A stretch of DNA of 64,000 nucleotides from Mannheimia sp041807705 (lineage in GTDB: Bacteria > Pseudomonadota > Gammaproteobacteria > Enterobacterales > Pasteurellaceae): positions 124,001-188,000 of the forward strand of contig NZ_JBGTYY010000001.1 in NCBI RefSeq assembly GCF_041807705.1, read 5' to 3'. Each line of letters starts with the position of its first letter. Position 1 is the stretch's first letter. Positions 9,161 through 17,038 of this stretch are shown here, piece by piece. The position numbers were made by a program, and so were the translations under genes. The notes beneath the pieces are model-generated. The model worked only from the letters and a program-made list of their open reading frames with translations. It was not told the DNA's origin and ran no database searches.

Positions 9161-10057
9161 TTATGGGTTTAAGAAAATGTTCTCCGTTAAAATTGGATCT
9201 TGGAATTCAAAACCTGTTGCGAGTAGTTTTTCTGGAACAAGTTGCTGGTTATCTAACACCAAACAAGCTCGTTCTCCTAAGCCTAATTTCAAGGCAAATT
9301 CAGGCACAGTAAAGAAAGCAGGGCGATTAACAGCATTGGCTAAAATACGATTAAATTCCTCATTTCTGACTGGATTTGGTGCCACAAAATTATAAGCTCC
9401 TGAACAATTTGCATTTTTTAGCAAAAAAATGACCGCTTGTACGTGATCTCGGCGACTAATCCACGCCCAATACTGTTTGCCCGAACCAAGTTTTCCGCCT
9501 AATCCACATTTATAAATCGGTAAAATTTTCTTTAATGCTCCGCCCTCTGGCGAAAATACCGTGCCCGTGCGAATTAAACACACTCGGGTTTTATCGCTTT
9601 CGGCTTTTAATGCAGAGGCTTCCCACTGCTCGCAAAGGTAGTTCGTGAAGCAGTCTTGATAACAAGCGGTCGATTCTGTGTAAAAATTTGCAGATTTTGG
9701 CAAATCGCCATAAATGCCGATTGCCGAAGCTGAGAGGAAAGTATGGGGTGGATTACTACTTGCGTTAATTAATTCGCTGAGTTTATTGGTAACTTTAACT
9801 CGGCTCTCAATAAGTTTACGCTTTTGCTCTTCCGTCCAACGCTTATTAAAAATCGGCTCGCCTGCAAGGTTGATAACCGCATCAAAGTTGTTTAAATCAG
9901 AAAATTCATCAAGTGAGTAGCAATATGTGATCTGTTTATCATCACTTTTCTTTTCTTTATCCCTAACTAAAAGTGTGAAGTAATGATTTTCAGGTTTTAA
10001 TTTTTTAATTAATTCAGTACCAATAAAGCCCGTACCACCCGTAATAAGAATATTCAT
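9161..10057 (-). CDS. yfcH: TIGR01777-family NAD-dependent epimerase (YfcH-like)
   Basis: A 298-residue extended short-chain dehydrogenase. The Rossmann motif GGTGFIG is at residues 7-13. VINLAGEPIFNKRWTEEQK is near residue 60, and SASAIGIYG provides the catalytic Ser/Tyr region near residue 110. A C-terminal DUF1731-type segment covers about residues 245-298. The family (E. coli YfcH) has no proven substrate. A ribosome binding site (AAGGAG, seven bases before the ATG) supports the start. The gene stands alone, downstream of argR on the same strand. Confidence 0.88.
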   Translation of the reverse strand: MNILITGGTGFIGTELIKKLKPENHYFTLLVRDKEKKSDDKQITYCYSLDEFSDLNNFDAVINLAGEPIFNKRWTEEQKRKLIESRVKVTNKLSELINASSNPPHTFLSASAIGIYGDLPKSANFYTESTACYQDCFTNYLCEQWEASALKAESDKTRVCLIRTGTVFSPEGGALKKILPIYKCGLGGKLGSGKQYWAWISRRDHVQAVIFLLKNANCSGAYNFVAPNPVRNEEFNRILANAVNRPAFFTVPEFALKLGLGERACLVLDNQQLVPEKLLATGFEFQDPILTENIFLNP

Positions 10058-10122
10058 AAGTTATCTCCTTATAAAGAAAGGGCAAACTTGCCACGCTACT
10101 GCTTTGCTTACAATCTAGCTAC

Positions 10123-10590
10123 CTACAACGATGTTTCAAATAGCTCCGTGATATTTTTAATTAAATCTTCGACTAAAACCTGACGAACTGGGGTAATAAA
10201 AATAGTGTCATCACCTGCTATAGTCCCTAAAATGCCTTCTGCTTTTCCCATTGAATCCAGTAAGCGAGCAATCAGTTGAGCGGCTCCCGGACTGGTTCTC
10301 ACCACAATTAAGGCATCATTGTAGTCAATGTCTATTACTAAATTTTTGAGTGGGCTTGATGTTGTTGGCACGCTTAATTCTACAGGCAGTTGATAGACCA
10401 TTTCCATTTTAGTATTACGCGTTCTAACTGCTCCAAATTTAGACAACATTCGAGAAACTTTAGATTGGTTAATGTTCTCAAACCCCATTTCTTGTAATGC
10501 GGCTACAATTTCACTTTGTGAGCTGAATTTTTCTTCTCGCAACAGCGATTTAAACGCTTCTGATAAATTATCTACCTTATCCACAATCAT
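10123..10590 (-). CDS. argR: Arginine repressor ArgR
   Basis: A hexameric, arginine-responsive repressor of arginine biosynthesis. The N-terminal winged helix contains SQSEIVAALQEMGFENINQSKVSRML and KFGAVRTRN. The C-terminal arginine-binding and oligomerisation domain contains GTIAGDDTIF. The reading frame extends upstream to 10626. I placed the start at the ATG at 10590 because the family begins just before LSEAFKxLLxEE; a GTG at 10584, spaced better from AAGAGA, is an alternative. The gene is divergent from mdh, a conserved gamma-proteobacterial arrangement. A candidate ArgR operator lies near argH at 36795. Confidence 0.95.
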   Translation of the reverse strand: MIVDKVDNLSEAFKSLLREEKFSSQSEIVAALQEMGFENINQSKVSRMLSKFGAVRTRNTKMEMVYQLPVELSVPTTSSPLKNLVIDIDYNDALIVVRTSPGAAQLIARLLDSMGKAEGILGTIAGDDTIFITPVRQVLVEDLIKNITELFETSL

Positions 10591-10781
10591 TCTCTTATTC
10601 ATAAAAAAGCTAAAATTATTCATCATTCTTGCTTATCTATGCAAATAAATCAACAAACCAAGTGAAAATCAAATAAAAAATTTGCTCTATGTCTCAAAAA
10701 TGAGATTTGCTATTTGAATCCCCAAAAAATTTGCCTTACACTAAATTGGTCTAAACTTCCATAACTTATTAGGAGAAATTT

Positions 10782-11744
10782 ATGTGTAAAAAAGTCGCTC
10801 TTTTAGGTGCTGCAGGTGGCATTGGTCAATCATTAGCACTTCTATTAAAACTCAATTTACCTGCTAAATCTGAATTATCTCTTTATGATATCTCTCCTGT
10901 TACACCCGGCATTGCGGTTGATTTAAGTCATATCCCAACAGATGTTAAGGTAACAGGTTTTGCAGGCGAAGATCCGACTGATGCACTTAAAGATGCGGAT
11001 GTAGTTGTGATTTCTGCAGGGGTTGCTCGCAAACCTGGTATGACGCGTGCGGATTTATTCAATGTCAATGCAACTATCGTATATAACTTAGTGGAAAAAG
11101 CAGCAAAAGTTTGCCCGAAAGCGTGTATCGCAATTATCACTAACCCAGTTAATACCATCATTCCTATTGTAGCTGAAGTGTTGAAAAAAGCAGGCGTTTA
11201 CGATAAAAACAAACTCTTTGGCGTAACTACATTAGATGTAATCCGTGCCAATACCTTTGTAGCTGAAGCTAAAAATGTGAATGTGAAATATGTAAGAGTT
11301 CCTGTGATTGGCGGACATTCAGGCACAACCATTCTTCCATTGCTTTCACAAGCAACGGTAAATGGCTTAAAACTTGAATTTACCCAGGAGCAAATTGAGC
11401 AATTAACACATCGCATTCAAAATGCAGGTACTGAGGTGGTTGAAGCAAAAGCAGGTGGCGGTTCAGCAACATTATCAATGGCACAAGCTGGTGCAGAATT
11501 TGCTCTTGGCTTGGTAAGAGGGTTAGTTGGCGAAGACGTTATTCGCTACGCTTATGTTGATAATGCCAACGGAGAAACCTCGCCAGCATTCTTTGCTTAC
11601 CCAATTCGCTTAGGTAAAGATGGTTTGATAGAAGTGCTACCAATTGGTGAATTAAGCGATTTTGAGAAAAAACAAGTAGAAGATTTAATTCCAATTTTAA
11701 ATGAAGAAATTGAATTAGGTCAAAACTTCAAGAAAGATACTTAA
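10782..11744 (+). CDS. mdh: Malate dehydrogenase
   Basis: NAD-dependent interconversion of malate and oxaloacetate in the TCA cycle. It is 320 residues against 312 in E. coli. The nucleotide-binding loop GAAGGIGQ is at residues 9-16. Substrate arginines lie in SAGVARKPGMTRADLF, and the catalytic His is in VIGGHSGTTILPLL. The bacterial group signature GGGSATLSMAQAGAEF is near residue 225. A strong ribosome binding site (AGGAGAAATTT) precedes the ATG. A terminator follows the stop codon. Confidence 0.97.
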   Translation: MCKKVALLGAAGGIGQSLALLLKLNLPAKSELSLYDISPVTPGIAVDLSHIPTDVKVTGFAGEDPTDALKDADVVVISAGVARKPGMTRADLFNVNATIVYNLVEKAAKVCPKACIAIITNPVNTIIPIVAEVLKKAGVYDKNKLFGVTTLDVIRANTFVAEAKNVNVKYVRVPVIGGHSGTTILPLLSQATVNGLKLEFTQEQIEQLTHRIQNAGTEVVEAKAGGGSATLSMAQAGAEFALGLVRGLVGEDVIRYAYVDNANGETSPAFFAYPIRLGKDGLIEVLPIGELSDFEKKQVEDLIPILNEEIELGQNFKKDT

Positions 11745-11759
11745 TTAGCATTATAAGAG

Positions 11760-11784
11760 AAGAGCTGATAATTATTCAGCTCTT
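11760..11784 (+). terminator. mdh terminator
   Basis: The stem AAGAGCTGA / TCAGCTCTT with a 7-base loop is followed by an AT-rich run. It lies directly downstream of the mdh stop codon. Confidence 0.7.
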
Positions 11785-11838
11785 ATTTATATTAAATTTA
11801 AGCATTAAACTTTATTTAATTAAAATTATAAAATAAAT

Positions 11839-11882
11839 AAAAATTGAAAATATTAAATAATTTTTTAATATTTTCAATTTTT
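11839..11882. repeat. 19-bp perfect AT-rich inverted repeat in the leader region
   Basis: The left arm AAAAATTGAAAATATTAAA is exactly complementary to the right arm at 11864-11882, with a 6-base loop. It is almost free of G and C. It sits 100 bases upstream of the release-factor-like gene and 95 bases after mdh. It could be a weak terminator, an mRNA stability element or an operator. Confidence 0.7.
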
Positions 11883-11906
11883 TATGAACTTTTCAAAATA
11901 TTATAA

Positions 11907-11954
11907 GTCCATAACTATAAGCGCTTACAATTATTTTTAATAAAATGTCCATAA
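11907..11954. promoter_or_regulatory. Repeated GTCCATAA motifs around a palindrome upstream of the baeRF gene
   Basis: GTCCATAA occurs at 11907-11914 and again at 11947-11954, exactly 40 bases apart. The perfect 10-base palindrome TAAGCGCTTA lies between them at 11918-11927. The spacing and position just upstream of the start codon fit an operator, but no regulator can be named. Confidence 0.35.
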
Positions 11955-11982
11955 ACTAAATAAATTCAGGAAGGAGAATTTA

Positions 11983-13071
11983 ATGAATTTACAAAAAATT
12001 AAGGAAATCCAAGCAAAACACTCTTATCCAAGTGTAACTATTACCTTACCAACAAATCGTACTGCACCAGATAATGAAAAAGATGCTATTCGTCTAAAAA
12101 ATTTAGTGCAAGATGTTGTTAATCGTTTAGAGTCAGAATTTGATAAACGAGAAACACAAAATATTGTTGAAAATATTCAACGTTTAGCTGATGAAGTAGA
12201 TCATCAATATAATTTAGACGGTTTAGTTATTTTTGCAAGTAATGAATTTAGTGCTTCATATAAATTACCATTCCGTTTACCAGAACGCGCAAGTATTGAA
12301 GATAACTTTGTAACGCGTGATTTAGTTTATGCAATGAATCGTAGTCCATTATATTTATTAACGATATTAAGTGAAAACGGAACACGTTTATTTGTCGGTC
12401 ATAAAGATATTTTAGATGAAGTTGAAGATTATGGTTTCCCATTCTCACTTGAAAATGTGATTGCAACTGCAAGCCCTGGGCAAGATATCAGCCACGTTAG
12501 AGATCAAATCGTCACTGATCATATGAGAGAAATTGGCGATGCGTTAGTTGAAGCGCAAAAAGCAACACCAGCCCCTATTGTAGTTGTAGGTGTAGATCGC
12601 AATATCGGTCATTTCAGAGATGGTGCTCGTAACAGCGATGATATTATGCTCTATATCAACAGCGGTTTAAGTAATGAAAGTGAACACGAACTTGCTAAAA
12701 CCATTTGGCCACAAATTAAAGATGCCTTACACGCTGAACGCCAAAAAATCTTTGATGAAATTGGCGCATCACAAGGCAATAACCGCTTCGTTAGTGATTT
12801 AAATGAAGTATGGCAGGCTTGTATTGACGGACGAGTTGAAACTCTAGTAATTGAGGAAGATTTACATATTTCAGCTAAAGTAAGCGAAGATGGTCGTAAA
12901 TTAAACGAGCTTGAGGGGTCTTTCGAGCAAACAGAAAATACTTATGAAGACATTGTTGATGAGATGATCGAGAAAGTATTGGAAACCTCAGGCAGAGTAA
13001 AATTTGTCGATAACGGTAGCTTAAAAGAGATTAATCCTACTCACGGTTTAGTTGCAATCACTCGCTACTAA
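11983..13071 (+). CDS. Bacterial archaeo-eukaryotic release factor-like protein (baeRF family)
   Basis: A 362-residue cytoplasmic protein. The N-terminal half (SYPSVTITLPTNRTAPDN, then ASNEFSASYKLPFRLPERASI) and the C-terminal half have the look of bacterial eRF1/Pelota-like proteins, probably baeRF family 3. The C-terminal L7Ae-like domain is marked by VWQACIDGRVETLVIEEDL and ends IVDEMIEKVLETSGRVKFV then HGLVAITRY. There is no GGQ peptidyl-hydrolysis motif, so termination activity is unlikely. Related proteins have been linked to ribosome hibernation or rescue; that role here is inference. The ribosome binding site (GGAAGGAGAATTTA) is very strong. The gene has its own leader and terminator and no operon partner. 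Confidence 0.75.
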   Translation: MNLQKIKEIQAKHSYPSVTITLPTNRTAPDNEKDAIRLKNLVQDVVNRLESEFDKRETQNIVENIQRLADEVDHQYNLDGLVIFASNEFSASYKLPFRLPERASIEDNFVTRDLVYAMNRSPLYLLTILSENGTRLFVGHKDILDEVEDYGFPFSLENVIATASPGQDISHVRDQIVTDHMREIGDALVEAQKATPAPIVVVGVDRNIGHFRDGARNSDDIMLYINSGLSNESEHELAKTIWPQIKDALHAERQKIFDEIGASQGNNRFVSDLNEVWQACIDGRVETLVIEEDLHISAKVSEDGRKLNELEGSFEQTENTYEDIVDEMIEKVLETSGRVKFVDNGSLKEINPTHGLVAITRY

Positions 13072-13080
13072 TATCCAAAC

Positions 13081-13112
13081 AAAATCCCCTTGATAAGACT
13101 CAAGGGGATTTT
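13081..13112. terminator. Bidirectional terminator after the baeRF gene
   Basis: A perfect 13-bp stem (AAAATCCCCTTGA / TCAAGGGGATTTT) with a 6-base loop is followed by T residues on the plus strand. It also ends the convergent DUF5363 gene, whose stop codon lies just beyond it at 13114. Confidence 0.88.
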
Positions 13113-13113
13113 T

Positions 13114-13284
13114 TTATTCTTTATTATTTTCAACTTTCTGCTCTTTTTCAGGCTCTGGATCAAACTTAACCACCGGCACACAACCTCGGCACGCACCTTG
13201 ATTTACCCCCAATTCATTACAGAAACTATCGTATTTTTCTAACGCTTTTTTAAACCAGCTTTTCTTTTCGGTTTGCTTGCTCAT
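13114..13284 (-). CDS. DUF5363 family small protein
   Basis: A 56-codon gene. The protein starts MSKQTEKKSWFKKALEKYD, has three cysteines in FCNELGVNQGACRGCVPVV, and ends with a Glu/Lys-rich tail. This is the DUF5363 family, small proteins common in Pasteurellaceae and of unknown function. AGGGGAAAGAG lies just upstream of the ATG as a ribosome binding site. It follows serB and yajQ on the same strand, 71 bases after yajQ with a USS core in the gap. The CxxC pair may bind metal or be redox active, which is inference. Confidence 0.8.
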   Translation of the reverse strand: MSKQTEKKSWFKKALEKYDSFCNELGVNQGACRGCVPVVKFDPEPEKEQKVENNKE

Positions 13285-13355
13285 CTCTTTCCCCTCAAGT
13301 TACAAGCGGTCGTATTTTGCAAATTTTTTACAAAAAACAACCACTCGCATTTTAA

Positions 13356-13847
13356 TTAATCACGGAAGTTATTGAATTGGAAAGGTTGCCCTAAATCTGC
13401 TCCTTTCACTAATTGAATAGCTGCCTGTAAATCATCACGAGATTTACCCGTTACACGCACTTGCTCGCCTTGAATTTGGGCTTGAACCTTGATTTTTGAA
13501 TCTTTGATCAGCTTAGTAATTTTCTTCGCCATATCTGATTCAATCCCTTGCTTGAGCTTGATCTCTTTTGAGTAAAGTTTGCCGTGATGTTCACTTTCCG
13601 CTGGAATATCAAGCGAACTATGCTCAATGCCACGCTTTACGCAAGAGCCGATTAAAATTTCAATTAACTGCTCTAGTTGGAAGTCTGATTCTGTTGTTAG
13701 TTTGATAGATTCATTTTTTTCGTTTAACTCAATCACCGCTTCCACACCACGGAAGTCATAACGAGTACTTAACACACGGTTTGCATTTTCAACCGCATTA
13801 CGTACTTCGTGCATTGTGATTTCAGATACAATATCAAATGATGGCAT
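13356..13847 (-). CDS. yajQ: YajQ family nucleotide-binding protein
   Basis: A 163-residue cytoplasmic protein starting MPSFDIVSEITMHEVRNAVENA, typical of YajQ (DUF520). It ends GADLGQPFQFNNFRD, the conserved family tail. YajQ proteins bind nucleotides or nucleic acid, and a Xanthomonas member binds cyclic di-GMP; the role in this group is unknown. The reading frame runs upstream to 13886, but the ATG at 13847 has GGAG at the right distance and matches the family start. serB ends 13 bases upstream, so the two are probably co-transcribed. Confidence 0.95.
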   Translation of the reverse strand: MPSFDIVSEITMHEVRNAVENANRVLSTRYDFRGVEAVIELNEKNESIKLTTESDFQLEQLIEILIGSCVKRGIEHSSLDIPAESEHHGKLYSKEIKLKQGIESDMAKKITKLIKDSKIKVQAQIQGEQVRVTGKSRDDLQAAIQLVKGADLGQPFQFNNFRD

Positions 13848-13860
13848 TTTTTGTTCTCCA

Positions 13861-14724
13861 TTAATTTTGAAATAAATTCTTCGCATTCAGTAATAAACAT
13901 AATGCGGTTAAGTCACCAAAGTTTACCACAAAATTCGTCTGTTCTTGTACTTTTGGTTTGGCGTGTAGAGCAACGCCTAAACTGGCGGTTTTTAACATTG
14001 GTAAATCATTCGCCCCATCACCTACCGCAACCCATTGATTTTGTAGGATATTAAATTGGTTAGCAAGCTGTTGTAACGTATCCGCTTTATGTTGAGCATC
14101 TACTACCTTACCCAAAACTTTACCTGTTAATTTGCTATCAATAATTTCCAGTTGGTTCGATACAGCAAAATCTAAGCCATATTTTTCTTTCAAGTAATCG
14201 GCGAAATAGTCAAATCCGCCAGAGGCAATCGCCAGTTTCCAGCCGTTCGCTTTTAAAATCGACACCATTTGCTCAAAGCCGTCCATAAGCGGTAGATTTT
14301 CTCGAACTTTTTGCAAAATGCTTTCTGGTGCATTTTCAAGTGTACCAACACGTTTGCGTAAACTTTGCTCGAAATCTAGCTCGCCACGCATTGCACTGGC
14401 AGTGATCGCAGACACAATCTCCCCCGTCCCAGCCAATTTCGCAATTTCATCAATACATTCAATTTTAATGGCGGTTGAATCCATATCCATTAACAGTAAA
14501 CCTGCTTGGTTTAAGTTCGGAATAATATTCAGATCGCTAATATCTGCATTGATTTGTTGAGCCGTTTCACGCAATTCGTAAGCGGTCAAATTTGTTGAAA
14601 AAAATGCAATTTTATAGTCTAAATAGACCTCTTGTTTCAGTAAGTTAGCCTCTGCATGCGTTGAAAATTGCTCAATTTCACGATCATTTAAGGTTTTTGA
14701 ATAGATAAAAATTGTATTTGCCAT
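13861..14724 (-). CDS. serB: Phosphoserine phosphatase
   Basis: The last step of serine synthesis: phosphoserine to serine plus phosphate. The 287 residues comprise an N-terminal divergent domain (about residues 1-75) and a HAD domain. HAD motif I DMDSTAIKIECIDE has the nucleophile Asp near residue 80. SGGFDYFADYL is motif II, and VAVGDGANDLPML is the Mg2+-binding motif near residue 240. It is divergent from ytjB, as in E. coli where serB lies next to smp/ytjB. Confidence 0.97.
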   Translation of the reverse strand: MANTIFIYSKTLNDREIEQFSTHAEANLLKQEVYLDYKIAFFSTNLTAYELRETAQQINADISDLNIIPNLNQAGLLLMDMDSTAIKIECIDEIAKLAGTGEIVSAITASAMRGELDFEQSLRKRVGTLENAPESILQKVRENLPLMDGFEQMVSILKANGWKLAIASGGFDYFADYLKEKYGLDFAVSNQLEIIDSKLTGKVLGKVVDAQHKADTLQQLANQFNILQNQWVAVGDGANDLPMLKTASLGVALHAKPKVQEQTNFVVNFGDLTALCLLLNAKNLFQN

Positions 14725-14809
14725 AGTCTTATTTTAGGTTGTTTAAATTTACTGCATTAATCTAACAGAAAACCGTGCTACAATCACGCATCATTTTAAG
14801 AGGAATGCT

Positions 14810-15469
14810 ATGTATATTACTCGTGAAAAAATAGCTAAAACGCTTTTACTGGCTGGGATCACCGCTCTGTGCGTAGCGATTGTGGCGGTTATTTTAACGG
14901 GCGTCAATCAATTTAAATTAGGTTCTCAATTAGCCAGTATTAACCAAGTATCAAATCTCTCGCATTTATTGGTTCGCCAACAAGCGAATATTTTTTCGTT
15001 TTTATTAGTTAAAAATGCGAAAACAGATGAACTGGTTGATGCGTTGGATAGCTTTGCTAAAGAAGATTTTATTATTGATGCAAATATTTACTCGCCTAAA
15101 GGTGTGTTGCTCGCACAAAGTCAAAATGCTAAAGATCTAAAAACCTTATTAACGACGGAACAAGCAGAAAAAAACCAACAGATTGTTGAGCCTATTTTTT
15201 CTCAACAAGCATTAGTTGGTTTTTTACGGGTTACGTTTGATGCTGAATACGGGCAAACGACAAAAGCTCGAGTGGAACAACAATTCCACCAACTCTATGG
15301 CGAAATGATAATTTTGCTTTTAACAGGGGTACTCTTAGCAAGCAGCGTACATTATTACTTCCGCCGTAAAATTCATCATCTACAAATCGCCCCAAAACCA
15401 ATAGCGAGTGAAGCAAAAACACAAACTCAGCGTTTTCATTCACGGCGTCGATGGATTAAGCGGAAATAG
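14810..15469 (+). CDS. ytjB: YtjB/AhpA (SMP) family membrane protein
   Basis: A 219-residue inner-membrane protein. There is one helix at about residues 10-32, a periplasmic region with YSPKGVLLAQSQNA, a second helix at about residues 164-181 (MIILLLTGVLLASSV), and a basic C-terminus. This is the SMP/YtjB topology. In E. coli the protein was named Smp and YtjB; its biochemical role is unsettled. The position opposite serB supports the assignment. The ribosome binding site is AGAGGAATGCT. Confidence 0.88.
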   Translation: MYITREKIAKTLLLAGITALCVAIVAVILTGVNQFKLGSQLASINQVSNLSHLLVRQQANIFSFLLVKNAKTDELVDALDSFAKEDFIIDANIYSPKGVLLAQSQNAKDLKTLLTTEQAEKNQQIVEPIFSQQALVGFLRVTFDAEYGQTTKARVEQQFHQLYGEMIILLLTGVLLASSVHYYFRRKIHHLQIAPKPIASEAKTQTQRFHSRRRWIKRK

Positions 15470-15488
15470 TGTACTCTCAAAGAAACGA

Positions 15489-15516
15489 TTGTAATTTGAG
15501 CGAATAAGCGTATAAT
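15489..15516 (+). promoter_or_regulatory. Predicted sigma-70 promoter of infA
   Basis: TTGTAA (15489-15494) and a perfect TATAAT (15511-15516) are separated by 16 bases, about 58 bases upstream of the infA start codon. No other gene start lies between. Confidence 0.65.
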
Positions 15517-15573
15517 ATCCGCCGTTTTTCGCCGAATGGCACAGCATAAAATTAAAAATTTAAAGAGGAATAA

Positions 15574-15792
15574 ATGGCTAAAGAAGATAGCATTGAAATG
15601 CAAGGTACAATTTTAGAAACCTTACCAAATACAATGTTCCGTGTGGAATTAGAAAATGGGCACGTTGTAACCGCTCACATTTCAGGTAAAATGCGTAAAA
15701 ACTACATTCGTATTTTAACAGGCGATAAAGTAACCGTTGAAATGACCCCATACGATTTAAGCAAAGCACGCATTATTTTCCGTGCGAGATAA
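15574..15792 (+). CDS. infA: Translation initiation factor IF-1
   Basis: A 72-residue S1/OB-fold protein, the full length for IF-1. It starts MAKEDSIEMQGTILETLPN, with FRVELENGHVVTAHISGKMR in the middle and ends IIFRAR. It binds the ribosomal A site during initiation. It has its own promoter and terminator. The ribosome binding site is AAGAGGAATAA. Confidence 0.98.
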   Translation: MAKEDSIEMQGTILETLPNTMFRVELENGHVVTAHISGKMRKNYIRILTGDKVTVEMTPYDLSKARIIFRAR

Positions 15793-15801
15793 TTAAAAAA
15801 T

Positions 15802-15829
15802 AAAGGCGAACTGTTGAATGTTCGCCTTT
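15802..15829. terminator. infA terminator
   Basis: The stem AAAGGCGAAC / GTTCGCCTTT with an 8-base loop is followed by GTTTTT. It lies between convergent infA and the HI0933-family gene and may serve both. Confidence 0.85.
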
Positions 15830-15844
15830 GTTTTTAGCTTGAAT

Positions 15845-17038
15845 TTAGCCTTTTTCAATAATCCCTTCCGCACACGCAAAAGCTGATGACCACGCCCATT
15901 GGAAATTATAGCCACCAAGCCAGCCTGTTACATCAAGCACTTCGCCGATAAAATAAAGCCCCTCTACATTTTTCACTTCCATTGTTTTAGAAGAAATATA
16001 ATCGGTATCTACTCCGCCTTTTGTTACTTCTGCGGTACGGTAGCCTTCTGTGCCATTTGGTAAGAATTGCCAGCGGTGGATAAATTCATCTAAGAAAGCG
16101 AGATCTTTTTTACTCAAATCTGCAATGATTTTATCAGTCAGCAATTTCTGCTCTAGCCAAATATCGACCAACTTTTTTGGTAAATAGCGAGATAACACGG
16201 TTTTTAACTGCAATTTTGGCGAAGATTGACGAAGTTCGTTCAACACATCAAGAATAGATTCACTTGGGAGTAAATCAATTTCCACTGTTTCGCCCAACTC
16301 CCAATAATTGGAGATCTGCAGAATCACAGGACCAGATAATCCTCTGTGGGTAAATAACATTTGATTACTGAAACTTTTCCCATTTTGGCTAGAAACGGTA
16401 ACAGGAATCGCAATGCCAGAAAGCTCGGTAAAGTGTTTATCACTCTCCTTCCAAGTAAACGGCACAAGGCTGGCACGAGGAGCAATAACAGGAATACCAA
16501 ACTGTTCAGCAATTTGATAACCAAAGGGGGTTGCACCTAATGCTGGCATTGATAATCCACCTGTGGCAATCACTAAATTCTCAGTTTGGAACTGCTCACT
16601 AGCGGTCGAAATTTGGAAATTTTTTGCAAATTTTTCGATAGAAATGACCGCTTGTCGTAACAAGATCTCAACCTTGCCTTTCTCACATTCAGCTTGCAAT
16701 AAATCTACAATCTGCTGCGAGCTTTCATCACAGAAAAGTTGCCCTAGCTCTTTTTCGTGGTAGCTTATGCCGTAACTTGCCACAAGAGATATAAAGTCCC
16801 ATTGCATATAGCGAGAAAGGGCAGATTTCACGAAATGGCGGTTTTGGCTAAGGTAATTTCCGGCACTCACATCTAAATTAGTAAAATTACAAAAACCACC
16901 GCCCGACATTAAAATTTTACGTCCGATTTTCTTACCGCTATCGAGCACCGCAACCTTTTTACTGGCTTGCCCAAGCTGGGCGGCACAAAATAGCCCTGCT
17001 GCTCCTGCACCAATAATGATTACATCAAATTTTTGCAT
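15845..17038 (-). CDS. HI0933-family flavoprotein (YhiN-like FAD-dependent oxidoreductase)
   Basis: A 397-residue protein with an N-terminal dinucleotide-binding fold: VIIIGAGAAGLFCAAQLG at residues 6-23, then LDSGKKIGRKILMSGGGFCNFTN. The C-terminus carries GLYFIGEVLDVTGWLGGYN, the FAD-contact motif of the HI0933/YhiN family. The reaction catalysed is unknown. Its ATG overlaps the stop codon of the upstream DsrE gene by one base (TAATG), suggesting translational coupling. A head-to-head USS pair is embedded in the coding sequence near 16598-16655. Confidence 0.92.
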   Translation of the reverse strand: MQKFDVIIIGAGAAGLFCAAQLGQASKKVAVLDSGKKIGRKILMSGGGFCNFTNLDVSAGNYLSQNRHFVKSALSRYMQWDFISLVASYGISYHEKELGQLFCDESSQQIVDLLQAECEKGKVEILLRQAVISIEKFAKNFQISTASEQFQTENLVIATGGLSMPALGATPFGYQIAEQFGIPVIAPRASLVPFTWKESDKHFTELSGIAIPVTVSSQNGKSFSNQMLFTHRGLSGPVILQISNYWELGETVEIDLLPSESILDVLNELRQSSPKLQLKTVLSRYLPKKLVDIWLEQKLLTDKIIADLSKKDLAFLDEFIHRWQFLPNGTEGYRTAEVTKGGVDTDYISSKTMEVKNVEGLYFIGEVLDVTGWLGGYNFQWAWSSAFACAEGIIEKG

